A stretch of 64,000 nt of DNA from assembly GCF_009696685.2 (NCBI RefSeq), contig NZ_CP102355.1, forward strand, positions 1,207,001-1,271,000, given 5' to 3'. Below are positions 19,248 through 38,101 of this stretch, piece after piece. The DNA is from Paracoccus sp. SMMA_5_TC (GTDB lineage Bacteria; Pseudomonadota; Alphaproteobacteria; Rhodobacterales; Rhodobacteraceae). The stretch's first letter is position 1. Each line of letters starts with the position of its first letter. The notes beneath the pieces were generated by a model. It had not been told where the DNA came from. It saw only the letters and a program-made list of their open reading frames with translations, and made no database searches. The position numbers were made by a program, and so were the translations under genes.

Positions 19248-19700
19248 ATGGCCAAGAAAGTTGTCGGCAGCCTCAAGCTGCAAATCAAGGCGGGTCAGGC
19301 GAACCCGTCCCCGCCCGTCGGCCCGGCCCTGGGTCAGCGCGGCATCAACATCATGGAATTCTGCAAGGCGTTCAACGCCAAGACGCAGGAGATGGAGCCG
19401 GGCTCGCCGGTTCCGGTGGTGATTACCTATTACGCCGACAAGTCGTTCACCTTCGTGACCAAGACGCCGCCGGCCTCGTTCCTGCTGAAGAAGGCCGCCG
19501 GGCTGAAGCCGGTGGGCAAGCGCAACCGTGCCAAGGGTTCGGAAAAGCCCGGGCGCGTGGTTGCGGGCACCGTCACCGCCAAGCAGGTGCGCGAAATCGC
19601 CGAAGCCAAGATGAAGGATCTGTCGGCCAACGACATCGACGCGGCCATGCAGATCATCCTGGGGTCGGCCCGGTCGATCGGCATCGAGGTGAAAGGCTAA
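19248..19700 (+). CDS. rplK: 50S ribosomal protein L11
   Basis: A 150-residue protein of the GTPase-associated centre that binds 23S rRNA with L10-L12. The N-terminal thiostrepton-linked region has the Pro-rich [20 protein letters not shown] and the C-terminal rRNA-binding domain has [27 protein letters not shown] lies ten bases before the ATG. rplA follows after three bases. Confidence 0.97.
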   Translation: MAKKVVGSLKLQIKAGQANPSPPVGPALGQRGINIMEFCKAFNAKTQEMEPGSPVPVVITYYADKSFTFVTKTPPASFLLKKAAGLKPVGKRNRAKGSEKPGRVVAGTVTAKQVREIAEAKMKDLSANDIDAAMQIILGSARSIGIEVKG

Positions 19701-19703
19701 GCC

Positions 19704-20402
19704 ATGGCAAAACTGTCCAAGAAACAAGCCGCCGCCCGCGCCGCCTTTGCCGGCAAATCGAACCTGTCGGTCGAGGAAGCTGTCAAGCTGGTCAAGGAAC
19801 ACGCCACCGCGAAATTCGACGAGACCGTCGAGATCGCGATGAATCTGGGTGTCGATCCGCGTCATGCCGACCAGATGGTGCGCGGCGTCGTGACCCTGCC
19901 GAACGGCACCGGCAAGGACGTGCGCGTCGCCGTCTTTGCGCGCGGTCCCAAGGCTGACGAGGCGAAAGCCGCCGGTGCCGAGATCGTCGGCGCCGAGGAT
20001 CTGATGGAGACCATCCAGTCGGGCAAGATCGAATTCGATCGCTGCATCGCCACCCCGGACATGATGCCGCTGGTCGGCCGCCTGGGCAAGATTCTGGGCC
20101 CGCGCAACCTGATGCCGAACCCCAAGGTCGGCACCGTCACCATGGACGTCAAGGCTGCGGTCGAGGCTGCCAAGGGCGGCGAGGTCCAGTTCAAGGCGGA
20201 AAAGGCCGGCGTGGTCCATGCGAGCGTTGGCAAGGCTTCGTTCGATGCCGAAAAGCTTGCCCAGAACATCCGTGCCTTCGTGGATGCGGTGAACCGGGCC
20301 AAGCCTTCGGGTGCCAAGGGCACCTATGTCAAGAAGGTCTCGATCAGCTCGACCATGGGGCCGGGCGTGTCGCTGGACCTGGCTTCGACCGCCGCGCAGT
20401 AA
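19704..20402 (+). CDS. rplA: 50S ribosomal protein L1
   Basis: A 232-residue two-domain protein of the L1 stalk that moves deacylated tRNA out of the E site. It is also the usual autorepressor of the L11 operon. The family signature [15 protein letters not shown] is present, and the C-terminus ends in [14 protein letters not shown]. Length is normal. It is followed by the L10 leader. Confidence 0.97.
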   Translation: MAKLSKKQAAARAAFAGKSNLSVEEAVKLVKEHATAKFDETVEIAMNLGVDPRHADQMVRGVVTLPNGTGKDVRVAVFARGPKADEAKAAGAEIVGAEDLMETIQSGKIEFDRCIATPDMMPLVGRLGKILGPRNLMPNPKVGTVTMDVKAAVEAAKGGEVQFKAEKAGVVHASVGKASFDAEKLAQNIRAFVDAVNRAKPSGAKGTYVKKVSISSTMGPGVSLDLASTAAQ

Positions 20403-20439
20403 GCGGCAAGAATTTCGCCAGAGCAATCTGGCGGATGGC

Positions 20440-20635
20440 GGGGCAGCGATGCCCCGTCCTGTCCGAGACGGAGGGTGCGGGGAAACCCGCTTAATTTCCT
20501 TCCTGAGATGGGATCAAGACCATTTTCCGAAGGTTTCTTCGGGGGATCTTGGACCGTCACGGACCCGTTCCTGCCGCTGTTCTGGCGACAGGAAAGTGAG
20601 AGCCGGGGGGAAACCCCCATACTTGGAGTGAAACC
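20440..20635 (+). promoter_or_regulatory. Ribosomal protein L10 leader
   Basis: The 233-base gap before rplJ holds a structured leader. GGGGCAGCGATGCCCC, the GCGGGGAAACCCGC hairpin (from about 20476) and the GGGGGGAAACCCCC hairpin (20605-20617) just before the SD fit the L10 leader, in which L10-L12 binds the transcript and shuts off rplJL translation. The limits are approximate, and a covariance search would be needed to fix them. Confidence 0.7.
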
Positions 20636-21151
20636 GTGGATAGAGCGCAGAAAGAGCAATTGGTCGAGGAACTCGGCCAGATCTTCGAAGCCTCTGGCGT
20701 CGTGGTGGTTGCCCGCTACGAGGGGATGACGGTTGCCGAAATGCAGGACCTGCGCGCGCAGATGCGCGAAGCTGGCGGGTCCGTGCGCGTTGCCAAGAAC
20801 AGGCTCGCCAAGATCGCCCTGGATGGAAAGCCTTGCGCCAGCATCGCCGACTATCTGACGGGCATGACCGTGCTCGCCTTTTCCGAGGACCCGGTGGCTG
20901 CTGCCAAGGTCGCGGACAAATACGCCAAGGGCAACGACAAGTTCGTGATCCTGGGCGGTGCCATGGGCGACTCGGCACTTGACCCTGCCGGTGTGAAAGC
21001 CGTGGCCCAGATGCCGTCGCGCGAAGAGCTGATCGCTCAGATCGTGTCCTGCATCGGCGCCCCTGCCTCGAACATCGCGGGCGCGATTGGCGCACCTGCT
21101 TCCAACATCGCGGGCATTCTCAAGACTCTGGAAGAGCGCGAGGCTGCCTGA
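20636..21151 (+). CDS. rplJ: 50S ribosomal protein L10
   Basis: A 171-residue protein that anchors L7/L12 dimers to the ribosome. The start is GTG at 20636 behind TTGGAG. The N-terminal rRNA-binding domain ([20 protein letters not shown]) and the C-terminal helix that carries L12 are present. That helix contains a near-exact internal duplication, [10 protein letters not shown] repeated twice (the second followed by ILKTLEE). Confidence 0.97.
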   Translation: MDRAQKEQLVEELGQIFEASGVVVVARYEGMTVAEMQDLRAQMREAGGSVRVAKNRLAKIALDGKPCASIADYLTGMTVLAFSEDPVAAAKVADKYAKGNDKFVILGGAMGDSALDPAGVKAVAQMPSREELIAQIVSCIGAPASNIAGAIGAPASNIAGILKTLEEREAA

Positions 21152-21168
21152 GGCAATCCCGTCCCGTC

Positions 21169-21186
21169 TCGGGGTTGAAACCCCGA
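21169..21186 (+). other. Hairpin between rplJ and rplL
   Basis: TCGGGGT, loop TGAA, ACCCCGA: a 7-bp stem in the 66-base gap, about 30 bases before the rplL ATG. There is no U-tract. Confidence 0.4.
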
Positions 21187-21217
21187 CGTTGGAACACTTA
21201 ATCGAAAGAACGGAAAA

Positions 21218-21592
21218 ATGGCTGATCTGAAAAAACTCGCCGAAGAAATCGTGGGCCTGACCCTGCTGGAAGCCCAGGAACTGAAGAACATCCTGAAAGA
21301 CGAATACGGCATCGAGCCGGCCGCCGGTGGCGCCGTCATGGTTGCCGGCCCGGCCGCTGGCCCGGCTGAAGCCGCCGAGGAAAAGACCGAATTCGACGTC
21401 GTCCTGGTCGACGCCGGCGCCAACAAGATCAACGTGATCAAGGAAGTGCGCGGCATCACCGGTCTGGGCCTGAAAGAAGCCAAGGACCTGGTCGAAGCCG
21501 GCGGCAAGGTGAAGGAAGGTGCTTCCAAAGCCGACGCCGAAGAAATGAAGAAGAAGCTCGAAGCGGCTGGCGCCAAGGTCGAGCTGAAATAA
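21218..21592 (+). CDS. rplL: 50S ribosomal protein L7/L12
   Basis: A 124-residue stalk protein with an N-terminal dimerisation domain, an Ala/Gly/Pro-rich hinge ([18 protein letters not shown]), and the C-terminal factor-binding domain ([33 protein letters not shown]). GAACGGAA lies before the ATG. Length and architecture are normal. Confidence 0.97.
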   Translation: MADLKKLAEEIVGLTLLEAQELKNILKDEYGIEPAAGGAVMVAGPAAGPAEAAEEKTEFDVVLVDAGANKINVIKEVRGITGLGLKEAKDLVEAGGKVKEGASKADAEEMKKKLEAAGAKVELK

Positions 21593-21637
21593 TCGGTCCG
21601 GCACCTGATGGTGCGCATCGACTGATGTCGTGACACA

Positions 21638-21668
21638 GGCAGGGTCCGGGGTTTCCCCGGTCCCTGCC
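21638..21668 (+). promoter_or_regulatory. Long hairpin in the rplL-rpoB gap, probable attenuator or RNase III site
   Basis: GGCAGGG-T-CCGGGG, loop TTT, CCCCGG-T-CCCTGCC: 13 base pairs with one central U-U mismatch, in the 251-base gap between rplL and rpoB. E. coli has an attenuator and RNase III cleavage sites in the same gap. A true U-tract does not follow, so partial termination or processing is inferred. The rest of the gap shows no gene. Confidence 0.6.
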
Positions 21669-21843
21669 GAGCCTGTCTTGAAGGGCGGTCTGGCTGTCAG
21701 ACTTTCCTTCAGGGCATGTTCGGGGTTCGGGAGCAGCGCGGTGGGACGCGCGGCACGAATTGAACCCCGCCCCTCATTCGCCGCCTTGCGCCGGTCGGGC
21801 CCCGACGGTCGTCGCAAGCGAAAGACGAAAGGTAAGACCCTCT

Positions 21844-25992
<4,149 letters not shown>

Positions 25993-26044
25993 GGCGCAAC
26001 AGCGCCTCGATCCGCCCTGCCGCGCCCCTCATTAGGATTTGGAA

Positions 26045-30250
<4,206 letters not shown>

Positions 30251-30269
30251 TCCTGTCCCGATGAAGCAG

Positions 30270-30295
30270 AGGCCCGGCCATGTGCCGGGCCTTTT
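30270..30295 (+). terminator. Intrinsic terminator of the rplKAJL-rpoBC unit
   Basis: AGGCCCGGC, loop CATGT, GCCGGGCCT, then TTT: a 9-bp stem with a short U-tract, 20 bases after the rpoC stop. The 223 bases from here to the next start show no convincing gene. Confidence 0.85.
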
Positions 30296-30518
30296 GCGTT
30301 GCGCCATTTGCCAGCCCCGGCTTTCCTGCGGGCAATGGTTGCCGTGGTGCGTGGCCGAAAGGCTGCGCCTGCGGCTGCGGCGACGCTGGCGCGGACGTGA
30401 CCTCTGGCGTTTTGCGCTGCGCCTCAATACCCATGAGCAGAGGCTTCGGGGATCGTCCATGCGCATGTCGTCGCTTTCGTCCGCTCGCAATCGGCAGTCA
30501 GGGCAGTCAGGATCGGCG

Positions 30519-31400
30519 ATGCCCACGTCCGGCACCGAAAACATGCAGGGCACACTGCTGATGATGCTCAGCATGGCGGCATTTACCTGCAACGACGCGG
30601 TGATGAAGGCGGTGACGCGGGAACTGCCGCTGTATCAGTCGATCGCCGTGCGCGGCGCGATGGTGGTGGTGCTGATGCTGGTGCTGTTCGGGGCCCAGGG
30701 CCGGCTTCGGTTTCGGGTGCCGCAGCGCGACAGCGGACCCTTGTGGGGCAGGACGCTGACCGATGTGGCCTCGACGGTGCTTTATCTGCTGGCCTTGCAG
30801 AAGATGGCCCTGGCGGATCTGCTGGCGATCATGCAGGCCCTGCCCCTGGCGGTGACGCTGGGGGCGGCGCTGTTCTTTGCAGAGCCATTGGGATGGCGTC
30901 GTCTGGCGGCAATCGGCGTCGGTTTCCTGGGTGTGCTGCTGATCTTGCGGCCCGGCACCGGCGCATTCGACCTGTGGTCGGTGGCCGCATTGGCAGCCAT
31001 GCTGCTGATCACGGCGCGCGATCTGTTCACCCGGCTGTTTTCTCCGGCGCTGTCCTCGGCCACGGTGGCGCTTTATGCGGCGGTTGCGGTGGCTTTGACG
31101 GGGGCGGTGCTGGGCATGAACGAGGACTGGCGCTGGCCCCGCCCGGGCGAATGGCTGCTGCTGCTGATGGCAGCGGTGTTCCTGACGGTCGGTTACGTCA
31201 CGGCCGTTGCCGCCATGCGGGTGGGAGACATCGGGGTGGTGGCGCCGTTCCGCTACAGTTCGCTGATTTGGGCCATCGTGCTGGGCCTGCTGGTATTCGG
31301 CGAATGGCCCGACCTCTGGACATGGGCCGGCTCGACACTGGTGGTGGGCGCGGGGATCTACACCATCCTGCGCGAACGACAGCTGGCAAGGCGCGGCTGA
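30519..31400 (+). CDS. DMT/EamA family transporter
   Basis: A 293-residue inner-membrane protein with about ten helices in two EamA repeats. It starts MPTSGTENMQGTLLMMLSMA, followed by the family-like FTCNDAVMK; an AGGA seven bases upstream supports ATG 30519. The frame is open back to 30261, but that part is Arg/Leu-rich and overlaps the terminator. Such proteins export metabolites or amino acids; the substrate is not evident. Its stop overlaps the next gene's start as TGATG. Confidence 0.85.
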   Translation: MPTSGTENMQGTLLMMLSMAAFTCNDAVMKAVTRELPLYQSIAVRGAMVVVLMLVLFGAQGRLRFRVPQRDSGPLWGRTLTDVASTVLYLLALQKMALADLLAIMQALPLAVTLGAALFFAEPLGWRRLAAIGVGFLGVLLILRPGTGAFDLWSVAALAAMLLITARDLFTRLFSPALSSATVALYAAVAVALTGAVLGMNEDWRWPRPGEWLLLLMAAVFLTVGYVTAVAAMRVGDIGVVAPFRYSSLIWAIVLGLLVFGEWPDLWTWAGSTLVVGAGIYTILRERQLARRG

Positions 31401-32209
31401 TGCGGGTCCAGATGCTGGGCCTGTGCCGGTTTTCCTACCTGGGCGAGCGCGGCTTTCAGACGCGTCATCGCAGCCTGCAGGATCGACGTGCATTCCTGTA
31501 TGATCCGCAGCGGCTTGCCCGCCGCTGGCATTGGTTCGAGCGTGTGACCCTGCCGGCCCTGCTGGCCCAGACCGAACCTGATTTCACGCTGGTGCTGATG
31601 ACCGGCCCCGACCTGCCCGAACCCTATCTGTCGCGCCTGCGCGAGCTCGAGTCTCTGGCGCCGCAGTTCCGGCTGGCGCTGGTTCCGCCGATGCCGTTCC
31701 ATCTGCGTGCCTGCCTGCGCGCAATCGCGCCCCATATCGATGCCCGCGCCGATGTGGTCGGCCATTTCCGCCAGGACGACGATGACGCGGTCGCCGTCGA
31801 TTATATCCAGCGTTCGCGCGCCGATTTTGCCGATCTGCAAGGGCTGTGGAAGCGGGAAGGACGCCTGTTCTGCGATCACGCCCGCGGCCTTGTCCTGCAC
31901 GCCAAGGCGCGCCCCGTCACGCTCGAGCAGCGGGTGATCCATGCCGCCAGTGCCGCCTTGACCGTTTTTCTGCCCCCCGATGCCGGACAAAGCGTCCTGC
32001 ACTTTCCGCATTGGCAGATCGCCTGCCACATGCCGGGGGTGACATTTGCGGATCGGCTGATGTTCCTGCGCGTGCTGAATCAGGATAACGATTCGGGCGC
32101 AGTCGGCGCAGGCTATGGGCTGGCCATGCCCGATGTCGACTGGCGCGCCATTCTGGCCCGGCGCTTTCGCATCGATCTGTCCGGCCTTTCCGACCCCGTA
32201 GCCCATTGA
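31400..32209 (+). CDS. Putative rhamnosyltransferase-like glycosyltransferase
   Basis: A 269-residue protein resembling the bacterial putative rhamnosyl transferase family. It has LGLCRFSYLGERGFQ at the start, a conserved WFERVTLPALLAQTEPDF stretch, and an acidic FRQDDDDAV motif (about residues 123-132) that fits the metal/nucleotide-sugar DxD site. There is no membrane segment. It is translationally coupled to the transporter before it. The acceptor is unknown, and no polysaccharide locus is adjacent. Confidence 0.65.
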   Translation: MRVQMLGLCRFSYLGERGFQTRHRSLQDRRAFLYDPQRLARRWHWFERVTLPALLAQTEPDFTLVLMTGPDLPEPYLSRLRELESLAPQFRLALVPPMPFHLRACLRAIAPHIDARADVVGHFRQDDDDAVAVDYIQRSRADFADLQGLWKREGRLFCDHARGLVLHAKARPVTLEQRVIHAASAALTVFLPPDAGQSVLHFPHWQIACHMPGVTFADRLMFLRVLNQDNDSGAVGAGYGLAMPDVDWRAILARRFRIDLSGLSDPVAH

Positions 32210-32313
32210 TCGCGGGTAATTGACCGGACCGGCGCGTGACGGATGGATTGCCAGACCATCCGGGTGACGCTAGCACTGAACCGGGCAAGACCTGCCAAGG
32301 AAAAGGGGATCGC

Positions 32314-32919
32314 ATGCGCGCCGCCGTCAATCAGAAGGTCCGCATCAACATTCTGCGGCTGTCGGCGCTGGCTCTTGTGCCGGCGGTGCTGGTCATCCAG
32401 CCGATGCTGGGCCTGGAGGGTTTTGGTCACGAGACCATCGAATCGCTGGGAATCCTGCTGCTTCTGGCGGGCGTGCTGGGCCGGTTCTGGTCCATCCTTT
32501 ATGTTGGCGGGCTGAAAAACCGCGTGGTGATGCAGGACGGGCCGTATTCGATGACGCGAAACCCGTTGTATTTCTTTTCGACGGTGGCGGCGACCGGCAT
32601 CGGGCTGATGTTCGGGGCGGTGGGTTTTGCGCTGATGATCGGCGGCACCGTGGGCGTGATCCTGTGGCTGACGGCCCGACGCGAGGCTGCGTTCCTGTCG
32701 CAGGAATTCGGCCCCGAATACGACGCCTATGCCGCGCGCACGCCTTTCTTCCTGCCCGATCCCCGGCTGTTCCGCACCGGCCGCGTGAACAGCTTTGATG
32801 CTTCGACCCTGCGTCGCAACCTGTTCGACGCCTTCGTGTTCCTGAGCTTCATCCCTCTGGTCGAGATGGTCGATCAACTGAAGCTGTATCTGCACTGGTC
32901 GCTGATCAGCCTGTGGTAA
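32314..32919 (+). CDS. Isoprenylcysteine carboxyl methyltransferase-like membrane protein
   Basis: A 201-residue membrane protein with four or five helices. The family core GPYSMTRNPLYFFS (about residues 77-90) and the C-terminal REAAFLSQEFGPEYDAYAAR match ICMT/PEMT-type methyltransferases that use S-adenosylmethionine. AAAAGGGG precedes the ATG at 32314. Bacterial members usually modify lipids or small molecules rather than prenylated proteins; the substrate here is unknown. It lies 104 bases after the glycosyltransferase. Confidence 0.75.
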   Translation: MRAAVNQKVRINILRLSALALVPAVLVIQPMLGLEGFGHETIESLGILLLLAGVLGRFWSILYVGGLKNRVVMQDGPYSMTRNPLYFFSTVAATGIGLMFGAVGFALMIGGTVGVILWLTARREAAFLSQEFGPEYDAYAARTPFFLPDPRLFRTGRVNSFDASTLRRNLFDAFVFLSFIPLVEMVDQLKLYLHWSLISLW

Positions 32920-32943
32920 GTGGCCGCGCCCGTCCGGGCGATG

Positions 32944-32972
32944 TTGACTTGGCGGGCGATTGCTCATATACG
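32944..32972 (+). promoter_or_regulatory. str operon promoter
   Basis: TTGACT (32944-32949), a 17-bp spacer and TATACG (32967-32972) are a strong sigma-70 match for this genome, about 200 bases before rpsL. It leaves a leader long enough for regulatory structure. Confidence 0.7.
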
Positions 32973-33061
32973 CCGCACACCCGTCGGGAAACCGCCGGGA
33001 AGGCCAGAACCTTCATCGGTCACGATCCGGGCCGGAAATGCCCCGATCCTCTGGAAAAATG

Positions 33062-33089
33062 CCCATCCTCCCCGCTGGGGCCGGATGGG
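33062..33089 (+). promoter_or_regulatory. Leader hairpin of the str operon
   Basis: CCCATCC (33062-33068) pairs with GGATGGG (33083-33089), and inside it CCCC pairs with GGGG around GCT. It lies in the 261-base gap before rpsL, which has no gene. The role, perhaps autoregulation or attenuation, is inferred from position. Confidence 0.4.
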
Positions 33090-33180
33090 TCGTGGCGTTT
33101 CACGATACGCGTGATTCGCTGTCGAGAAGTGGCGCAGCCCGGTGGCTGCGAGTATTGACGAAAGCAAGACGGGGAACCGA

Positions 33181-33552
33181 ATGCCGACGATCCAACAGCT
33201 GATCCGCAAACCGCGGCAGCCCAAGGTGCAGCGCTCGAAGTCGCAGCACCTGCAATCCTGCCCGCAGAAGCGGGGCGTTTGCACGCGCGTCTACACCACG
33301 ACGCCGAAAAAGCCGAACTCGGCCATGCGGAAGGTTGCCAAGGTGCGCCTGACCAATGGTTTCGAGGTCATCTCCTATATTCCGGGCGAAAAGCACAACC
33401 TGCAGGAACACAGCGTCGTGCTGATCCGCGGCGGCCGGGTGAAAGACCTTCCCGGTGTGCGCTACCACATCCTGCGCGGTGTTCTGGATACCCAGGGCGT
33501 CAAAGACCGTCGTCAACGCCGTTCGAAATACGGCGCGAAACGTCCGAAGTAA
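33181..33552 (+). CDS. rpsL: 30S ribosomal protein S12
   Basis: A 123-residue decoding-centre protein. [19 protein letters not shown] carries the Lys expected in streptomycin-sensitive strains, and the PGVRYH loop is also wild type. [13 protein letters not shown] is the family start. It heads the str operon; rpsG follows after 12 bases. Confidence 0.98.
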   Translation: MPTIQQLIRKPRQPKVQRSKSQHLQSCPQKRGVCTRVYTTTPKKPNSAMRKVAKVRLTNGFEVISYIPGEKHNLQEHSVVLIRGGRVKDLPGVRYHILRGVLDTQGVKDRRQRRSKYGAKRPK

Positions 33553-33564
33553 GGAGATCACGCA

Positions 33565-34035
33565 ATGTCTCGTCGTCACGCCGCTGAGAAGCGCGAAGTG
33601 CTGCCCGACGCCAAATATGGCGATCGCGTGCTGACCAAATTCATGAACAACCTGATGATCGACGGCAAGAAATCGGTTGCCGAGCGCATCGTCTACAATG
33701 CGCTGGACCGGGTTCAGGCCAAGCTGAAGCGCGAGCCCGTCGAAGTGTTCCACGAAGCGCTGGACAACGTGAAACCCTCGGTCGAGGTGCGCTCGCGCCG
33801 GGTCGGCGGTGCCACCTACCAGGTGCCTGTCGAGGTGCGCCCCACCCGTCGCGAGGCTCTGGCGATCCGCTGGCTGATCACCGCTGCCAAGAATCGCAAC
33901 GAACACACCATGGAAGAACGCCTTGCCGGCGAGCTGGCCGATGCGGTCAACGGCCGCGGCACGGCCGTGAAGAAGCGTGAGGACACGCACAAGATGGCCG
34001 ACGCCAACAAGGCGTTCAGCCACTACCGCTGGTAA
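33565..34035 (+). CDS. rpsG: 30S ribosomal protein S7
   Basis: A 156-residue head protein that binds the 3' domain of 16S rRNA and contacts E-site tRNA. It has the typical [20 protein letters not shown] start, the beta-hairpin [15 protein letters not shown] and the C-terminal AFSHYRW. TAAGGAGA is placed correctly. S7 is often the str operon autorepressor. Confidence 0.98.
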   Translation: MSRRHAAEKREVLPDAKYGDRVLTKFMNNLMIDGKKSVAERIVYNALDRVQAKLKREPVEVFHEALDNVKPSVEVRSRRVGGATYQVPVEVRPTRREALAIRWLITAAKNRNEHTMEERLAGELADAVNGRGTAVKKREDTHKMADANKAFSHYRW

Positions 34036-34052
34036 AGGAAGGAAGGCCCTTC

Positions 34053-36176
34053 ATGGCACGCGAATATCCGCTGGAGCGCTATCGGAACTTCGGGATCATG
34101 GCCCACATCGATGCGGGCAAGACCACGATGACCGAGCGCATCCTGTTCTATACCGGCAAGAACCACAAGATCGGCGAGACCCACGACGGCGCCTCGACGA
34201 TGGACTGGATGGAGCAAGAGGCCGAGCGCGGCATCACCATCACCTCGGCGGCGACCACCACCTTCTGGCAGCGCCACGAAGATCCGGTGTTCACCGAGGA
34301 CCAGTCGCAGCGCAACCGTTTCAACATCATCGACACCCCCGGCCACGTGGACTTCACCATCGAGGTCGAGCGTTCGCTGGCGGTTCTGGACGGTGCCATC
34401 TGCCTGCTGGACGGCAACGCCGGCGTCGAGCCGCAGACCGAAACCGTGTGGCGTCAGGCTGACCGCTACAAGGTTCCGCGGATCGTCTTTGTCAACAAGA
34501 TGGACAAGATCGGCGCCGACTATTTCAACTGCGTGCGCATGATCAAGGACCGCACCGGCGGCACCCCGTGCCCGATCGCCTTGCCGATCGGTGCCGAGGA
34601 CAAGCTGGAAGGCATCATCGACCTGATCAAGATGGAAGAATGGATCTGGAAGGGCGACGATCTCGGCGCTTCGTGGACCCGTCAGCCCATTCGCGAGGAT
34701 CTGCAGGATCTGGCCGAGGAATGGCGCGGCAAGATGATCGAACTGGCCGTCGAACAGGATGACGCGGCCATGGAAGCCTATCTCGAGGGCAACGAGCCCG
34801 ACGAGGCCACGCTGCGCGCGCTGATCCGCAAGGGGACGCTGTCGCTGTCGTTCTTCCCGGTGATGGCGGGTTCGGCCTTCAAGAACAAGGGCGTGCAGCC
34901 GCTGCTGAACGCGGTGGTCGATTTCCTGCCGGCCCCGACCGACGTTCCGGCCTATGTCGGCTTTGCTCCGGGCGACGAGACCGAGACCCGCAACATCGAA
35001 CGCACGGCCTCGGACGAGCAGCCCTTCTCGGCGCTGGCGTTCAAGATCATGAACGACCCCTTCGTCGGTTCGCTGACCTTCACCCGCATCTATTCGGGTC
35101 AGCTCAAGAAGGGCGACCAGATGCTGAACTCGACCAAGGGCAAGCGCGAGCGTGTCGGCCGCATGATGATCATGCACGCCATCAACCGCGAGGAAATCGA
35201 GGAAGCATTCGCTGGCGACATCATCGCGCTGGCCGGTCTGAAGGAAACCACCACGGGCGACACCCTGTGCGACCCGGCCAAGCCGGTGGTTCTGGAAACC
35301 ATGACCTTCCCCGAGCCGGTGATCGAGATCGCCGTTGAGCCCAAGTCCAAGGCTGACCAGGAGAAGATGGGCCTTGCCCTGCAGCGCCTGGCCGCCGAAG
35401 ACCCGTCCTTCCGCGTCGAAACCGATCTGGAATCGGGTCAGACCATCATGAAGGGCATGGGCGAACTGCATCTCGACATTCTGGTCGACCGCATGAAGCG
35501 CGAGTTCAAGGTCGAGGCGAATGTCGGTGCGCCGCAGGTGGCCTACCGCGAGACGATCAGCCGTCCTGCGGAAATCGACTATACCCACAAGAAGCAGACC
35601 GGTGGCACCGGGCAGTTCGCTCGCGTCAAGCTGGAAATCACCCCGACCGAGCCGGGCGAAGGCTATTCCTTCGAATCGCGCATCGTCGGCGGTGCGGTGC
35701 CCAAGGAATACATCCCGGGCGTCGAAAAGGGTATCAAGTCGGTGATGGACTCGGGTCCGCTGGCGGGCTTCCCGGTGATCGACTTCAAGGTGGCGCTTGT
35801 GGACGGTGCCTTCCACGACGTCGACTCGTCGGTTCTGGCGTTCGAGATCGCGGCGCGTGCCGCGATGCGCGAAGGTCTGAAGAAGGCCGGCGCCAAGCTG
35901 CTCGAGCCGATCATGAAGGTCGAGGTGGTCACTCCCGAGGAATATACCGGGTCGATCATCGGTGACCTGACCAGCCGTCGCGGCATGGTGCGCGGCCAGG
36001 ATACCCGCGGCAATGCCAACGTCATCGACGCGATGGTGCCGCTGGCCAACATGTTCGGCTACATCAACAACCTGCGCTCGATGTCCTCGGGCCGGGCGGT
36101 GTTCACGATGCAGTTCGATCATTACGATGCCGTGCCGCAGAACATCTCGGACGAGATCCAGAAGAAATACGCCTGA
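34053..36176 (+). CDS. fusA: Elongation factor G
   Basis: A 707-residue translocase GTPase. G motifs [18 protein letters not shown] and NKMD are intact, and domain IV to V end in [21 protein letters not shown] precedes the ATG. It is the third gene of the str operon, with a 66-base gap before tuf. Only one fusA is seen here. Confidence 0.98.
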   Translation: MAREYPLERYRNFGIMAHIDAGKTTMTERILFYTGKNHKIGETHDGASTMDWMEQEAERGITITSAATTTFWQRHEDPVFTEDQSQRNRFNIIDTPGHVDFTIEVERSLAVLDGAICLLDGNAGVEPQTETVWRQADRYKVPRIVFVNKMDKIGADYFNCVRMIKDRTGGTPCPIALPIGAEDKLEGIIDLIKMEEWIWKGDDLGASWTRQPIREDLQDLAEEWRGKMIELAVEQDDAAMEAYLEGNEPDEATLRALIRKGTLSLSFFPVMAGSAFKNKGVQPLLNAVVDFLPAPTDVPAYVGFAPGDETETRNIERTASDEQPFSALAFKIMNDPFVGSLTFTRIYSGQLKKGDQMLNSTKGKRERVGRMMIMHAINREEIEEAFAGDIIALAGLKETTTGDTLCDPAKPVVLETMTFPEPVIEIAVEPKSKADQEKMGLALQRLAAEDPSFRVETDLESGQTIMKGMGELHLDILVDRMKREFKVEANVGAPQVAYRETISRPAEIDYTHKKQTGGTGQFARVKLEITPTEPGEGYSFESRIVGGAVPKEYIPGVEKGIKSVMDSGPLAGFPVIDFKVALVDGAFHDVDSSVLAFEIAARAAMREGLKKAGAKLLEPIMKVEVVTPEEYTGSIIGDLTSRRGMVRGQDTRGNANVIDAMVPLANMFGYINNLRSMSSGRAVFTMQFDHYDAVPQNISDEIQKKYA

Positions 36177-36183
36177 TCGGGCA

Positions 36184-36202
36184 GGCGGGGCATCGCCCCG
36201 CC
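36184..36202 (+). other. Hairpin between fusA and tuf
   Basis: GGCGGGGC, loop ATC, GCCCCGCC: a perfect 8-bp stem. No U-tract follows, so it is more likely a processing or stability element than a terminator. Confidence 0.45.
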
Positions 36203-36242
36203 ACCCTGACCCCAGACATTCAGAATTCAAGGAGCCCTGCTG

Positions 36243-37418
<1,176 letters not shown>

Positions 37419-37556
37419 GGGCTGCCGGGCGCAGCTGCTGCGCCCGCACCCCCCTTCGCAGGTGCGCGCAACCCCTGCGCCGCCCCCATCACCGCCGGAT
37501 AATCCCCCGGGATATCACGGCAAGACCAGGGCCGCCCCAAAAGGGCGGCCTTCGGT
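37419..37556 (+). repeat. Duplicated 3' flank of tuf (copy 2)
   Basis: Matches 13427-13565 with three differences over 138 bases. It includes the GGGCGCAG/CTGCGCCC hairpin directly after the stop and the GGCCGCCC/GGGCGGCC terminator at 37530-37550. Confidence 0.85.
37530..37552 (+). terminator. Terminator after the str operon
   Basis: GGCCGCCC, loop CAAAA, GGGCGGCC, TT: identical to the one after the first tuf. It separates the str operon from the S10 operon, at least in part. Confidence 0.7.
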
Positions 37557-37781
37557 TTCGGGGCAAATCACCGGAACTGGTCATCTTGGGCTTGACCTTG
37601 GCCGGAAATTCGGGCAGATGCCCTGCGATCGCTGTCGATACCTTTGCTTTTTGCAAGAATCGGTTGCTTCGGGCCGGGCCGCCACGAATCGGGCGGCCTG
37701 CTCTTATTTTACGGTTCGACGCTGCCGGGGCATGGGGCCCTGTCAGCCTCTCAACTGGAACTCCCCGCAAGAGGGATGACA
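37557..37781 (+). promoter_or_regulatory. S10 operon leader
   Basis: The 225 bases between the tuf terminator and rpsJ hold TTGACC (about 37590) with a weak -10 17 bp later, an AT-rich stretch, and a GGCCGCC/GGCGGCC hairpin (37677-37698) followed by TGCTCTTATTTT. That hairpin with a U-rich tail looks like an attenuator in the leader. No gene is visible. The promoter is a weak inference. Confidence 0.45.
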
Positions 37782-38090
37782 ATGCAAAGCCAGAATATCC
37801 GCATCCGGCTGAAGGCGTTTGACTATCGCGTCCTGGATGCCAGCACGCAGGAAATCGTGAACACCGCCAAGCGCACCGGCGCCCAGGTGCGTGGACCGAT
37901 CCCGCTGCCGAACAAGATCGAGAAATTCACTGTTCTGCGCGGTCCGCACATCGACAAGAAATCGCGCGACCAGTGGGAAATCCGCACGCACAAGCGTCTG
38001 CTGGATATCGTCGATCCGACCCCGCAGACCGTTGACGCGCTGATGAAGCTCGACCTCGCCGCCGGCGTGGATGTCGAGATCAAGGTTTAA
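37782..38090 (+). CDS. rpsJ: 30S ribosomal protein S10 (NusE)
   Basis: A 102-residue protein of the 30S head that also serves as antitermination factor NusE. It starts [19 protein letters not shown] and has the [19 protein letters not shown] stretch typical of S10. The ATG at 37782 is six bases after GAGGG; a second ATG at 37776 is too close to it. It heads the S10 operon, with rplC 11 bases on. Confidence 0.97.
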   Translation: MQSQNIRIRLKAFDYRVLDASTQEIVNTAKRTGAQVRGPIPLPNKIEKFTVLRGPHIDKKSRDQWEIRTHKRLLDIVDPTPQTVDALMKLDLAAGVDVEIKV

Positions 38091-38101
38091 GGGGGGGCAT
38101 C

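Noticed and set aside
21059..21120. [10 protein letters not shown] repeats in rplJ as a mobile or CRISPR-like repeat
   Set aside because: Only two copies occur, in frame, within the L12-binding helix of L10, so this is an internal protein repeat.
30261..30518. An 86-codon N-terminal extension of the DMT transporter
   Set aside because: It would start inside the rpoC terminator, is dominated by Arg/Leu/Cys, and lacks a membrane-helix pattern.
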